Shown in pieces: positions 1-8,624 of a stretch of 35,784 nt of DNA; position 1 is the stretch's first letter, and each line of letters opens with the position of its first letter. The stretch comes from Mariprofundus sp. (GTDB taxonomy: Bacteria > Pseudomonadota > Zetaproteobacteria > Mariprofundales > Mariprofundaceae). The notes below the pieces were generated by a model. The model was not told the origin of the DNA and ran no database searches. It worked only from the letters and a program-made list of their open reading frames with translations. The DNA lies in contig JAUZQK010000066.1 in the NCBI GenBank assembly GCA_030951025.1, positions 1-35,784 on the forward strand, read 5' to 3'. Both the position numbers and the translations under genes were made by a program.

Positions 1-591
1 ATTGCTGAGGAACATATGCAACATTTGTTTGAGCCTTTTTATACTTCCAAGGAGCAGGGTAAGGGGACAGGACTGGGGCTGGCCATGTTGTTTGGTGCGA
101 TTAAGACCCATCACGGCAGCGTGGGTGTGAAAAGCACCGAAGGTGAAGGCTCAACCTTCAGTATTTATCTGCCCACGCTTGAAGCGGGAGATAGAATCGA
201 GCTTGCCACTGACTCGATGGATGTCCATCACGGTGATGGGCAAACGATTCTGCTGGTGGATGATGATGTGAGCATTATCGAGACGGGTAAAGAGGTGTTG
301 GCTGCATTGGGTTATCAGGTGCAGATAGCCGGCAATGGGCAGCAGGCAATTGATTTGTACGTGAAACATGCCGATGCGATTGATCTTATTATCATGGATA
401 TTGTGATGCCGGTGATGGGTGGTGATCGAGCCGCAGAAGCGATTCGACAGCTTGATCCGGCAGTGAAAATTGTTTTTTCTACCGGTTATGATCGCGACGT
501 TCAATGCAGTATGGAAGATGAAATCGTGCTGAATAAGCCTTTTTCCATAATCGAAATGAGCCATGTGATCGAGCGCCAACTGCGCCGTTAA
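1..591 (+). CDS. Hybrid sensor histidine kinase, C-terminal part (HATPase end plus receiver)
   Basis: This is the 3' end of a gene that enters through the left edge; the frame is open from base 1, so the ATG at 16 is internal. The first ~55 residues are the end of a histidine kinase ATPase domain, with the F/G2 boxes LFEPFYTSKEQGKGTGLGLA. A linker follows, then a receiver domain of about 115 residues with the acidic cluster LLVDDD, the phospho-acceptor Asp in LIIMDIVMP, a Thr-like switch position in FSTGYD and the Lys in LNKPF. The protein ends shortly after the receiver at a TAA. It would autophosphorylate and pass phosphate to its own C-terminal receiver; the sensed signal lies outside the window. 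It closely resembles the C-terminus of the kinase at 32611-35490. Confidence 0.9.
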   Translation: MAEEHMQHLFEPFYTSKEQGKGTGLGLAMLFGAIKTHHGSVGVKSTEGEGSTFSIYLPTLEAGDRIELATDSMDVHHGDGQTILLVDDDVSIIETGKEVLAALGYQVQIAGNGQQAIDLYVKHADAIDLIIMDIVMPVMGGDRAAEAIRQLDPAVKIVFSTGYDRDVQCSMEDEIVLNKPFSIIEMSHVIERQLRR

Positions 592-611
592 AGCGGTGAA
601 CTATACTCGGA

Positions 612-1418
612 CTAACGATCATCCATGCGCACATCGAGTTTATCACGCAGCGCGTCACCGAGCAGATTCACAGCCATAACCAATGCGAATAGAATCAGAC
701 CCGGCCACAGTACCAGCCATGGTTCAATCAGCATTAAACGGGTGCCTTCGCGGATCATGGTGCCGAGCGATGCATCAGGTGGCTGCACACCAACCCCGAG
801 AAACGATAAACCTGCTTCACCAATAATCACAGCGGCTAGCCCGAAACTGGCTTCAATCAATAATGGCGCAGCAATATTGGGCAACAAATGACGTGTTGCG
901 ATGTAGCCGGCGCTTGAACCATTGGCGATGGCAGCTTCAACAAAAGCCACCGATTTGAATGATAATACCTGCACCCGAGATAAACGCGCAAAACCAACCC
1001 AGCCGACGGCAACCAGAGCCATGACCAGATTTTCAACGCCGGGGCCGAGCATGGCAGCCAGCGCAATAGCCAGCAGAATGCCGGGAAATGACAAAACAAT
1101 ATCAGCCAAGCGCATTAATAACGCATCCAGCCAGCCGCCAACCCAACCAGCCAATATGCCAATGCTGATGCCGATGATGCCGCCTAAGCATACAACGGTA
1201 ATGCCAACACTGAGCGAGAGTTGCAGGCCTTCGGATAAACGCGCCAACACATCACGTCCGAGTGCATCGGTGCCGAGTAGATGGGCGTTGCTCATGCCTG
1301 CCAGCACGCTATCGAGATCAATGGCGTGGCCATCGAGTCCATTGAACAGCGCCAGCAACAATACCAACAAGGGTAAAGAGAGGCAGAGGGCGATTAGCCG
1401 GAGACTGGAGTTAGACAT
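612..1418 (-). CDS. ABC transporter permease, DppC/OppC/NikC type
   Basis: A 268-residue inner-membrane permease of the peptide/nickel importer family. After a short N-terminal membrane segment comes the typical segment GTDALGRDVLARL, then about five further hydrophobic helices. The cytoplasmic EAA-type loop that contacts the ATPase is around AAIANGSSAGYIATRHLLPN, and GEAGLSFLGVGVQPP is the conserved signature near the C-terminus. I chose the ATG at 1418, which overlaps the stop of the upstream permease by 8 bases; the frame is open further upstream, but that would run deep into the other gene. The overlap suggests translational coupling. Substrate cannot be read from the sequence: dipeptide, oligopeptide, nickel or microcin C-like peptides are all possible. 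Confidence 0.9.
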   Translation of the reverse strand: MSNSSLRLIALCLSLPLLVLLLALFNGLDGHAIDLDSVLAGMSNAHLLGTDALGRDVLARLSEGLQLSLSVGITVVCLGGIIGISIGILAGWVGGWLDALLMRLADIVLSFPGILLAIALAAMLGPGVENLVMALVAVGWVGFARLSRVQVLSFKSVAFVEAAIANGSSAGYIATRHLLPNIAAPLLIEASFGLAAVIIGEAGLSFLGVGVQPPDASLGTMIREGTRLMLIEPWLVLWPGLILFALVMAVNLLGDALRDKLDVRMDDR

Positions 1419-2334
1419 TGCGTTGGCGTGGATCCAGCCATAAACCGAGCAGATCAGCAGCCAGATTGGCCAGCACATAAAAGGTGGCAATGATCAGCAC
1501 ACAGCCTTGCACGAGGGGATAGTCGCGGCGCTGAATGGCTTCGATGGTGAGTAAACCGAGGCCCGGCCAGTCGAATACGGTTTCGGTGATGACTGCACCG
1601 CCGAGCACAGCACCGAGTTGCAGCGCAAACATGGTGATCACGGGCACAGCCGCCAAGCGCGCAGCATGTCGCCACCAGATGCGTTGCTCGGATAGGCCGA
1701 AAGCACGCGCGGTGCGAATGGCATCCATGCTCATTGCCTCCAACCATGATGAGCGTGCCATGCGAGATAAAATAGCGGCCAAAGCTGTGCCGAGTGTGAT
1801 GGCCGGGAGTATCATGGAGCCCGGTTGATGCATGCCGGATACGGGTAACCAGCCGAGACCGACAGCAAAGATGAGCATCAATACTGGCCCTAACCAGAAG
1901 TTGGGCACAGAAACCCCGATCAATGAAAAGCTCATGGCTGCAACATCTTGCGCCTTGCCGGCATGGCGAGCAGCCCAATAACCCAGCGGCAAGGCCAGTA
2001 AAATAGCCAGCAGCAGGCTAACCAGTGCCAGCTTGGTGGTGGCAGGCACACGCTCCAGAATACGTTCCAATACAGGCCTGTGATCGACCAGACTGGTGCC
2101 CCAATCGCCTGAGGCGAGGCCAGTCAAATAATTACCGTATTGGTAGAGAATCGGTTGATCCAGGTGTAGTGCTAGTCGTAATGCTTCACGATCAGCGGGC
2201 ATGGCTGTTTCGCCGAGCAGGGCATCGACAGGATCGCCGGGCACCAGATGTAGCAAAAAAAACACCAGCGTAGCCACGCCGAGCAGCGTCGGAATGGCTT
2301 GCAATAAACGCATGAATATAATCTGCCCAAACAT
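1411..2334 (-). CDS. ABC transporter permease, DppB/OppB/NikB type
   Basis: A 307-residue permease, the usual partner of a DppC-type protein. The N-terminus has the family start RLLQAIPTLLGVATLVFFL followed by the motif HLVPGDPVDALLG. About six transmembrane helices follow, with the EAA-type loop around RTARAFGLSEQRIWWRHA and a C-terminal GGAVITETVFDWPGLG signature. It starts at the ATG at 2334; no strong ribosome binding site is visible. It forms a two-gene unit with the DppC-type permease. No substrate-binding lipoprotein or ATPase gene is adjacent: the next genes on either side are a kinase on the other strand and an EAL-HDOD gene. The ATPase and binding protein must therefore be encoded elsewhere. 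Confidence 0.9.
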   Translation of the reverse strand: MFGQIIFMRLLQAIPTLLGVATLVFFLLHLVPGDPVDALLGETAMPADREALRLALHLDQPILYQYGNYLTGLASGDWGTSLVDHRPVLERILERVPATTKLALVSLLLAILLALPLGYWAARHAGKAQDVAAMSFSLIGVSVPNFWLGPVLMLIFAVGLGWLPVSGMHQPGSMILPAITLGTALAAILSRMARSSWLEAMSMDAIRTARAFGLSEQRIWWRHAARLAAVPVITMFALQLGAVLGGAVITETVFDWPGLGLLTIEAIQRRDYPLVQGCVLIIATFYVLANLAADLLGLWLDPRQRNV

Positions 2335-2637
2335 GGCGGCAGACTAGCAGCGATTAGTCTGAAGTAACCATTCAACTCGGTTATACAATAACTTGTAGCT
2401 GTTCAGGTTGCCGCTGATTTACCCGTTAACAAGTAAACCTCAGTGGTGGACTGAATAGCGCCTCACCCCGCTGCGCGGCTCCCAGTCCGAGAATAACACT
2501 GCTTTTTACCACAGAGTACGCAGAGTTGCACAGAGTAAATCAAGATCAAAATCGTTATCATTAATGATTGTTAAGGTCTTCCTCTGCGTAACTCTGTGTA
2601 CTCCGTGGTGAATGCTTTTGAATCTGTTATTTAAGAG
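2335..2637. other. Gene-free stretch with an inverted repeat
   Basis: About 300 bases between the permease start and the EAL-HDOD stop. No convincing coding frame is seen. Its main content is the inverted repeat at 2508-2609, with a short perfect palindrome ATCATTAATGAT at 2557-2568 in the loop. The promoter for the permease pair should lie near 2340-2450, but no clear -35/-10 pair was recognised. Confidence 0.5.
2508..2609. repeat. Imperfect inverted repeat of the CTCTGCGT/ACCACAGAG type
   Basis: The left arm at 2508-2535 (starting ACCACAGAGTACGCAGAG) and the right arm at 2582-2609 (ending CTCTGTGTACTCCGTGGT) are each 28 bases. The left arm matches the reverse complement of the right arm at 24 of 28 positions by direct comparison. 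The 46-base spacer is A/T rich. Each arm is itself built from short CAGAG-type units. A transcript through it would form a long stem. Similar CAGAGT-rich dispersed intergenic repeats occur in many proteobacterial genomes, so this is more likely a REP/MITE-like element than a terminator. Confidence 0.75.
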
Positions 2638-3849
2638 CTACAGCGAGGTGAGGGCTGCCATTTGTTCATCAGCCCAATGCATGCCTTCGACCTGTAAACG
2701 GGTGAGATCGGTATAGGATATACGCCGCCCATCATCGGTGAAATTCTTGATGAGATCCCAGTCGCCTTGTTCAATGGCGAATGATAATGCCAGCTTCTTG
2801 CCCATCGGTGATTGCAGATCAATCAGTCCATTATGCACATGATCAACCAGACTGAGTTCATTTAATGATTCTTGCATGGAGCAATCAAGCAGGGCATCGA
2901 GGATTGAAAACAAACCCATCATGAAATCATCATCGACAATGTTTTCACCCATGTGTCTGGCCAACGATTCGAGGAAACGAGCCCGCCACAAGGCCTGGCG
3001 AATCAGCTCCGGCGGCTTGTTTTCGCCGAGTGAGGTCATGGCCAACAGCGTTAACCAGCGGCGGATATTATTCAAACCGAGCAAGCTCAAGGCTTGTTCA
3101 ATCGATTGTACTTCGCGTTTTAAGCCGAAGGCGGCTGAATTGATGTATTTGAGTAAGCGGTACGATAAGGTGACATCCTGGCGTACCACTTCAAACATCT
3201 CATCAATGGATGTGGCGGTCATGGCCTGTTGCATGGCGCGTAGAATAGACATGCGCGATTCTGGTGGCTTGGTGCCGGAGACGGTGTCCGGTTTGCAAAA
3301 GAAGAACCCCTGATAAAAATCGACATTGAGTTGTTTGGCGGCTTCCATACTTTCATAACTGTCAATTTTCTCTGCCAAGAATTTGACAGGGTAACGTCGG
3401 AACTCTTTTACGATGGCTGCTGGATCGGCAGCATCCAGCCAATCGATTTTGATCACATTCAAGTATTCGATAAACGGCCGCACACTGTCAATATCGATCA
3501 CATCATCGAGAGCCAGTTTGTAACCTTTATCTTTTAACGATTGGCATGCAGCCAATACTTCGGCGGTGGGTTGAACCGTTTCCAACAATTCAAAATAAAT
3601 CAGTTCGGGAGGCAGGGCTTGTGTCAGCTCAGTTTCATTGAGCAAAAAAGTTTCATCGATATTGAAGAACACAGGCAATGAACCGGCGATATTTTCCAAA
3701 CCTAAGTCAATCAGGGTATTGACGATCACCTGGGCAGTCATGGCAGCGTCATCTGTTGTATCGGTATCGCGATACAACACTTCATAGGCGGAAACACGAA
3801 AATCACGGTCAAAAATGGGTTGGCGACCGATAATGATTTCATTCGACAT
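2638..3849 (-). CDS. EAL-HDOD signalling protein (degenerate EAL, YuxH/CdgJ-like)
   Basis: A 403-residue cytoplasmic protein with an N-terminal EAL domain (about 1-190) and a C-terminal HDOD domain (about 195-390). It opens with GRQPIFDRDFRVSAYEVLYR, the typical start of this family. The EAL domain looks inactive: the signature is YEVLYR, the DDFG-type region reads LALDDVIDI, and the end is QGFFFCKP. The HDOD part contains SYRLLKYINSAAFGLKREV and SIEQALSLLGLNNIRRWL, the family's core helices. Known members affect motility or biofilm through protein contacts rather than c-di-GMP hydrolysis. The start ATG at 3849 has a good ribosome binding site (GAGGAG, 5 bases upstream). It is divergent from ubiG and probably monocistronic. 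Confidence 0.92.
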   Translation of the reverse strand: MSNEIIIGRQPIFDRDFRVSAYEVLYRDTDTTDDAAMTAQVIVNTLIDLGLENIAGSLPVFFNIDETFLLNETELTQALPPELIYFELLETVQPTAEVLAACQSLKDKGYKLALDDVIDIDSVRPFIEYLNVIKIDWLDAADPAAIVKEFRRYPVKFLAEKIDSYESMEAAKQLNVDFYQGFFFCKPDTVSGTKPPESRMSILRAMQQAMTATSIDEMFEVVRQDVTLSYRLLKYINSAAFGLKREVQSIEQALSLLGLNNIRRWLTLLAMTSLGENKPPELIRQALWRARFLESLARHMGENIVDDDFMMGLFSILDALLDCSMQESLNELSLVDHVHNGLIDLQSPMGKKLALSFAIEQGDWDLIKNFTDDGRRISYTDLTRLQVEGMHWADEQMAALTSL

Positions 3850-3969
3850 AGCTTCTCCTCAGATCTTGCAGTTGGGCTGTATTTGTAGTCGGTCGTGAGC
3901 AATAATGATGCCATGCCGTATACCATATACACCTTGCCATCATCAGCCGGTGTGGACAGCATTTCGCTT

Positions 3970-4677
3970 ATGCAGACACAAAATCACTTTGATCCGGAAG
4001 AAATCGCCAAGTTTGAGGCGATGGCTGAAGAATGGTGGGATCCGACTGGGAAATTCAAACCCTTACACAGAATCAACCCGCTCAGACTGGATTATATTGC
4101 ACGCCAGTTAAACATGACTGATGCAACGATTCTCGATGTGGGTTGCGGTGGCGGCCTGTTGGCTGAAGGTATGGCTGTGCGCGGCGCAAGCGTGACTGGT
4201 ATTGATCGTTCTCCCAAGGCATTGAATGTGGCCAGATTGCACAGTGAGCAATCGGGTGTGGCGGTTGAATATATCGAAAATGATGCTGAACTTTGGGCTG
4301 AATCACATGCGGAGCATTATGATGCGGTGACGTGCCTTGAAGTGCTGGAGCATGTGCCTGATGTGCCGCGCACTGTAGCTGCCTGTGCGGCCATGATTAA
4401 GCCGGGGGGGCATTTCTTTTTTGCCACGTTGAATCGGAATCCGATGTCTTACATCAAAGCCATTCTGGGCGCGGAATATGTGCTGGGCTGGTTGCCGAAA
4501 GGCACACATGAATATGCCAAATTCATTAAACCCTCTGAAATGAACAGCGCCCTGCGGGCGGCCAGTCTGGAGATTAAAGATCTGCGTGGCATGAGTTACG
4601 CCATGCTGAGTGATCATTTCACGCTTTCGGATGATTTATCTGTGAATTATTTAGGTTTTGCGATCAAGGCAACGTAA
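3970..4677 (+). CDS. ubiG: Ubiquinone biosynthesis O-methyltransferase UbiG
   Basis: A SAM-dependent methyltransferase of 235 residues that carries out both O-methylation steps of ubiquinone synthesis. Family-specific sequence includes EEWWDPTGKFKPLHRINPLR near the N-terminus, the SAM-binding glycine motif ILDVGCGGGLLAEGMA (about residues 54-69), the post-I acidic region, LEVLEHV and GTHEYAKFIKPSE. The frame is open further upstream, with a GTG at 3895 and an ATG at 3913. The ATG at 3970 gives the usual UbiG length and N-terminus (QNHFDPEEIAKFEAMAEEWW), so I prefer it. No strong ribosome binding site precedes any of the three. It fits the respiratory content of the window by supplying quinone. 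Confidence 0.94.
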   Translation: MQTQNHFDPEEIAKFEAMAEEWWDPTGKFKPLHRINPLRLDYIARQLNMTDATILDVGCGGGLLAEGMAVRGASVTGIDRSPKALNVARLHSEQSGVAVEYIENDAELWAESHAEHYDAVTCLEVLEHVPDVPRTVAACAAMIKPGGHFFFATLNRNPMSYIKAILGAEYVLGWLPKGTHEYAKFIKPSEMNSALRAASLEIKDLRGMSYAMLSDHFTLSDDLSVNYLGFAIKAT

Positions 4678-4753
4678 TTGTAGAACGCTCAAATCAAACA
4701 AGCACACATTCTATGGTATGGGTTTATCCACAGTGACAAGGCTCTATCCTTTT

Positions 4754-4784
4754 CCGCCGTGTACTCTGCGTCCTCAGCGGTAAC
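4754..4784. repeat. Single copy of a CTCTGCGT-type dispersed repeat unit
   Basis: The stretch containing GTACTCTGCGTCCTCAGCGG resembles the right arm of the inverted repeat at 2582-2609 (CTCTGCGTAACTCTGTGTAC) in base pattern. It has no partner arm nearby. It sits between ubiG and the exonuclease gene and looks like a degenerate solitary copy of the same repeat family. Confidence 0.4.
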
Positions 4785-4854
4785 TTTTTGTTGGCAGAGC
4801 AGCGCTTCCAATGTTCGGTATTGGCAGAAATAGATAGCGGGCTATAGTGGCGCT

Positions 4855-5598
4855 ATGCGATTGATTATGCTGGATACAGAAACGACCGGGCTTTCACCAC
4901 TTAATGGGGATCGCATGGTTGAAATTGGTGCGATTGAAGTGCTCAATCGTAAAGTGTTATCGGGTGATAAACATGTATTCCACCAGTTTATCAATCCGGA
5001 ACGTGATATTCCGGCCGAAGTGGTGCGAATTCATGGTATCAATAATGCCCGTGTAAAAAACGAACCTACATTCAAAGAAATTGCCCAGCAGTTTTTAGAT
5101 TTTATCGCCGGGGCGACCCTGGTGATTCATAATGCTTCATTCGATCTGGGCTTCATCATGAATGAATTACGCTTGCATGATTTCCCCAATCTTCAGGATG
5201 TGAAGGTGATTGATACGCTGGCGTTTGCGCGCAAGAAGCATCCGAATCAGAGAAACAATCTGGATGCCTTATGTGACCGCTACAATATCGAACGCGGCCA
5301 CCGTGAATTGCACGGCGCATTGCTGGATTCGGAATTGCTGGCTGAAGTGTATTTGGGCATGACCGGTGGCAGACAGTTTTCGTTGGGTATGGATATTCCC
5401 AGTCTACCAGCCTCCAGTTTTGTGCAACTGCCGGAGTTGTCGCGTGGCCGTGATGAACAGGCTGAAACAGCCAGCATGATGCAGCGGGCTGCCTTGCCGA
5501 TTGCCGATCATGAACATGCAGCCCATCTCTCCATGATGCAGCGCATTCATAAAGAAAGTGATGGCAAGTCGATCTGGCATCACCCTGAGCTGGCTTAA
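4855..5598 (+). CDS. dnaQ: DNA polymerase III epsilon subunit (3'-5' proofreading exonuclease)
   Basis: A 247-residue DEDDh exonuclease. ExoI is MLDTETTG (Asp7, Glu9), ExoII is HNASFDLGFI (Asp97) and ExoIII is HGALLDSELL (His153, Asp158), all intact. After the catalytic domain, GGRQFSLGM at about 172-180 sits where epsilon subunits carry the beta-clamp binding motif (Q-x-x-L-x-hydrophobic). A C-terminal tail then corresponds to the part that contacts the alpha subunit. Length and motif spacing agree with DnaQ. The ATG at 4855 begins directly at the exonuclease fold; no clear ribosome binding site is seen. The neighbouring gene is convergent. Confidence 0.93.
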   Translation: MRLIMLDTETTGLSPLNGDRMVEIGAIEVLNRKVLSGDKHVFHQFINPERDIPAEVVRIHGINNARVKNEPTFKEIAQQFLDFIAGATLVIHNASFDLGFIMNELRLHDFPNLQDVKVIDTLAFARKKHPNQRNNLDALCDRYNIERGHRELHGALLDSELLAEVYLGMTGGRQFSLGMDIPSLPASSFVQLPELSRGRDEQAETASMMQRAALPIADHEHAAHLSMMQRIHKESDGKSIWHHPELA

Positions 5599-5654
5599 GA
5601 TTTCGAATCTTGCTCGGTGGAATATGTTGAATCTGTTTTGATCGTTGGACCGAA

Positions 5655-6506
5655 TCAGTCGTTCTGAATTGTTGAGCCTGAGCTTGCCTTGGCGACCAAT
5701 TTACGATTGCTGCGAATCATCGAGCGAATACTGCTAACATAGGCTGTGCCGCGTTCGGAATAATGTGTTAATTCATTGGCCAATATATCGGCTTGAATGG
5801 TGGCCTTTGTTTGGCGCAAGCGTTGGCGTTTTTTTCTTAAATCCCGATAGGCGGCGGATGTGTTGATGTTTTTCATATACGCATGCACCGATTCAGTCGC
5901 ATTGGCAAAGCGTCTGACTTCATGTGATGCACCTTTCGAGCGGTGGCTGGGCACCATGCCGCAGCCTTTGCGAAAACACCATTGGCCAAAATAATTGTTA
6001 CCGTCACGCGCAAAACGAGACTTGCCCCAGGCCGATTCATTGGCCGCTTGTGCCAGCACCAAATCCAGTGGAATGATATCGATGCGATTGAGCAGTGCTT
6101 GCCATTGAGCATTGCTTGCCTGGGTGCTGATGGGCAGGTGATATTGGGCGCTTAAATGGCGCAGCAGCGTTTGCTCATCGGTATTTAAACGTGTTTTGTT
6201 CTTTAAACGCATGATGTGTTGGCGTTGTTGTAATATCTTGTTGTTTTCAGCTATCACAATGGGTTTCATGAAATTAAAAAACTGTTGTTTCTTCTGCAAC
6301 ACATGACTGATTGGCGTGGCATCGGAGGAGGCTGATAATGCTGAGTTTACACGCTTTGCAGGGCTAGTCTGTGTTTCAGATTGAGTGGAAACAGGGGAAA
6401 TGGCGGTTGAACAGGCTGCCATCACCAGCAAGGCGATGAGCCAGATAACGATGGTGAAACCGGTGCGCAAGCTTAGCGGGGGCGTACATGTAAAAAAATT
6501 ATTCAT
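5655..6506 (-). CDS. Bax-like glucosaminidase-domain protein, membrane-anchored or lipoprotein
   Basis: A 283-residue predicted cell-wall protein. The N-terminus has a hydrophobic segment (about 16-31) ending in VMAACST, which could be a weak lipobox (Met at -3 is unusual) or simply a membrane anchor. A charged linker leads to a glucosaminidase-type domain with LAQAANESAWGKSRFARDGN and NYFGQWC, followed by AYMKNINTSAAYRDLR and LTHYSERGTAYV. These match the Bax/FlgJ-C family, which cleaves N-acetylglucosaminyl bonds in peptidoglycan; Glu in NESAWG is the expected catalytic acid. I use the ATG at 6506; a GTG at 6554 would add 16 residues before the signal. It converges on dnaQ. Confidence 0.85.
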   Translation of the reverse strand: MNNFFTCTPPLSLRTGFTIVIWLIALLVMAACSTAISPVSTQSETQTSPAKRVNSALSASSDATPISHVLQKKQQFFNFMKPIVIAENNKILQQRQHIMRLKNKTRLNTDEQTLLRHLSAQYHLPISTQASNAQWQALLNRIDIIPLDLVLAQAANESAWGKSRFARDGNNYFGQWCFRKGCGMVPSHRSKGASHEVRRFANATESVHAYMKNINTSAAYRDLRKKRQRLRQTKATIQADILANELTHYSERGTAYVSSIRSMIRSNRKLVAKASSGSTIQND

Positions 6507-6761
6507 CGGCGCAGCTTGTGCAACGGCGCTGTGTGCGGCTGTGATGTGGCTCACTATATTGCTTGCAGCAGGTTGATTTCATGGGGCGAAAACTCTTTTC
6601 GCTTATGCCCATTAAACGATAAATACTGCGGCGCAGCTTGGATCGGGGAGAACATTCAGACCTCTTTCCTTTAAATGTTGCTTTGAGGGGTTTAATGGGA
6701 TTGCCCTGTGGAATGACTCACTAGAACAGACAACGCTGGTGTTTGCCGATACGCTGTCGGC

Positions 6762-7754
6762 ATGTCGCCTTTAGCCAATCAAACCGCCTCTTTTTATAAC
6801 CTTAATCCTGAACAAGTATTGCAGACGATCGAGAGTCTGGGCTTTTTATGTGATGGTTTTCAATTGGGCTTGAATTCGTATGAAAATCGTGTGTATCAGA
6901 TTGGTATCGAAGGTGGATCATCGTTGGTGGCCAAGTTTTATCGTCCTGAGCGTTGGTCGGATGCGGCGATTTTGGAGGAACATGATTTTAGTCTAGAGCT
7001 GGAATCGCTGGATCTGCCTGTCGTGCCGCCATTGCTGGTGGCAGGTGAGAGTCTGCATCATTGTGCAGGTTATCGTTTTGCACTCTATCCCTTGCAGGCA
7101 GGGCGTGCGCCTGATTTGGAGAACAGCTTGCATCTGGAGCAGCTGGGGCGTTTTTTCGGGCGTATTCATGCCTTGGGTGCGGTGGAGGACTTTGAGCATC
7201 GCCCCCGTTTGGATGTGTACAGCTTTGGTGATGATGCATACGAATATTTGATGCAGCACTCATTTATTCCCATCGAACTGGAAGCGGCTTATGAGCGTCT
7301 GGCGGAAGATTTACTCGATAGCATTGAACAGCTGTTTGATGTGATCAAACCACAATACATCCGCCTGCATGGCGATGCCCATCCGGGCAATATCCTATGG
7401 AAACATGGTGCTCCATATATTGTTGATTTTGATGATGCGCGCATGGGGCCTGCAGTGCAGGATTTATGGATGTTTCTCTCCGGTGAGCGTGGCCAAATGA
7501 CGCGTGCTCTGGATACGGTGCTCTCGGCGTATAGCCAGTTTCATGATTTTGATCGGCGCGAACTGGCCTTGATTGAAGCCTTGCGTACATTGCGTATCAT
7601 GCACCACGCAGCATGGCTGGCAGAACGTTGGCAGGATCCTGCTTTTCAGCGTGCTTTTCCCTGGTTTAATACGCAGCATTTCTGGGAAAGTCATATACTG
7701 ACCTTGAAAGAGCAAGTTTCGGCGATGCAGGAAGCACCCTTGCAATGGCTGTGA
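6762..7754 (+). CDS. srkA: Stress response kinase A (YihE/SrkA family Ser/Thr kinase)
   Basis: A 330-residue cytoplasmic kinase of the aminoglycoside-phosphotransferase fold. The N-terminal lobe has LNSYENRVYQIGIE and SSLVAKFYRPERW (the ATP-binding Lys in VAKFYRP). The catalytic loop is LHGDAHPGNILW at about 202-213, with catalytic Asp205, and the metal-binding segment is IVDFDDARMGP at about 220-230. The length (E. coli SrkA is 328 residues) and the PERW and FNTQHFWESHILTLKEQ segments are typical of SrkA, which protects stressed cells from programmed death and acts with the Cpx response. It is commonly found with dsbA, which is not adjacent here. The ribosome binding site is weak. Confidence 0.93.
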   Translation: MSPLANQTASFYNLNPEQVLQTIESLGFLCDGFQLGLNSYENRVYQIGIEGGSSLVAKFYRPERWSDAAILEEHDFSLELESLDLPVVPPLLVAGESLHHCAGYRFALYPLQAGRAPDLENSLHLEQLGRFFGRIHALGAVEDFEHRPRLDVYSFGDDAYEYLMQHSFIPIELEAAYERLAEDLLDSIEQLFDVIKPQYIRLHGDAHPGNILWKHGAPYIVDFDDARMGPAVQDLWMFLSGERGQMTRALDTVLSAYSQFHDFDRRELALIEALRTLRIMHHAAWLAERWQDPAFQRAFPWFNTQHFWESHILTLKEQVSAMQEAPLQWL

Positions 7755-7833
7755 ATCATTGCACATAAAACAGGGCTATATATAAAGCGGGGCTATATTG
7801 CGGTGGCAGCATGGGCAGGCAAGCAGAGGAACT

Positions 7834-8493
7834 ATGACATCAAAACGTAAAACCAAATCGAATGACCGCATCGCCTTGTGGATGTTATTGGCTGTGGTAT
7901 TACTCACAGCAGCTGTTTTCTTTTGGAGCAGCGGTCGTTACCAGCAAGCTGATGGAAATATGGCCGCAACCGCAGTGGATGCGCAGGGTTATCTGCATGT
8001 ACTCGGTGTAACTCTCGGTAAAACCAATTTGCAGCAGGCTGAAAAAATCCTCAAAAGTAAAAGTGATGTGGCGTTATATATTTATCCGCAGGGCCATGCC
8101 AAGGCCGGTTTAAAGCTGGAAGCCTTTTTTCCAGCCATTGCCGATCATACCAAAGTGGTGTTGTTGCTGGATGTCGATGCTGCTGCGCTCAAGTCAATTG
8201 AATCACGCGCCACCATTCCGCACCTCTATCCGGATCAGGTGGCTCGCATGAATTTGGCCGTTGATGATGTGAGTCGTGCGCGTGATGCAACAGTTAGCGC
8301 GCTCACCTTGATTCCGAATCTGGTGATATCGCTGGATACCCTGAAAGCCCGTTTCGGCGAGCCGGACAGGGTACAGAAACTGCCCACAGGTGAGAATCAG
8401 TATATCTATGATGCCATAGGCCTGAAGGCTGTATTGCATGACGATGAACCACCTGTATTGCATTTTGCAATGCCTGTACCACGGCCTGAATGA
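7834..8493 (+). CDS. Hypothetical membrane-anchored protein, 219 residues
   Basis: I do not recognise this protein. It starts at the ATG at 7834, preceded by AGAGGA at good spacing; the TTG-initiated extension to 7798 is not needed. A lysine-rich cytoplasmic start (residues 1-13) is followed by one transmembrane helix (about 14-31, IALWMLLAVVLLTAAVFF). The rest would lie in the periplasm as a mixed alpha/beta domain of about 185 residues. It includes LGVTLGKTNLQQAEKILKSK and ISLDTLKARFGEPDRVQKLP, both of which resemble the SmpA/BamE-like pattern in which 'G.t..e..lG.P..v' precedes a beta strand; that resemblance is weak. It lies 79 bases after srkA in the same direction and could be co-transcribed. 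Confidence 0.8.
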   Translation: MTSKRKTKSNDRIALWMLLAVVLLTAAVFFWSSGRYQQADGNMAATAVDAQGYLHVLGVTLGKTNLQQAEKILKSKSDVALYIYPQGHAKAGLKLEAFFPAIADHTKVVLLLDVDAAALKSIESRATIPHLYPDQVARMNLAVDDVSRARDATVSALTLIPNLVISLDTLKARFGEPDRVQKLPTGENQYIYDAIGLKAVLHDDEPPVLHFAMPVPRPE

Positions 8494-8624
8494 AGCATGA
8501 TCATTTTTTTCAGGCTGTGCGGACTCAGCTGGATGGTTGAAACAAGCGGATAGAGCGGCGTTTTAAACCCAAGCTGTGCATTCGCGCTGCTTAGAATAGA
8601 AAAACCCTTATTATTATATGTTAT

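Noticed and set aside
2541-2580. Possible Fur box (ATCGTTATCATTAATGATTG)
   Set aside because: The ATCATT/AATGAT order does not fit the GATAAT-GATAAT-C-ATTATC arrangement well, and it lies in the loop of a dispersed repeat with no iron gene nearby.
6590-6640. Flagellar sigma-28-like -10 (AACGATAA)
   Set aside because: No matching TAAA-type -35 at the required distance.
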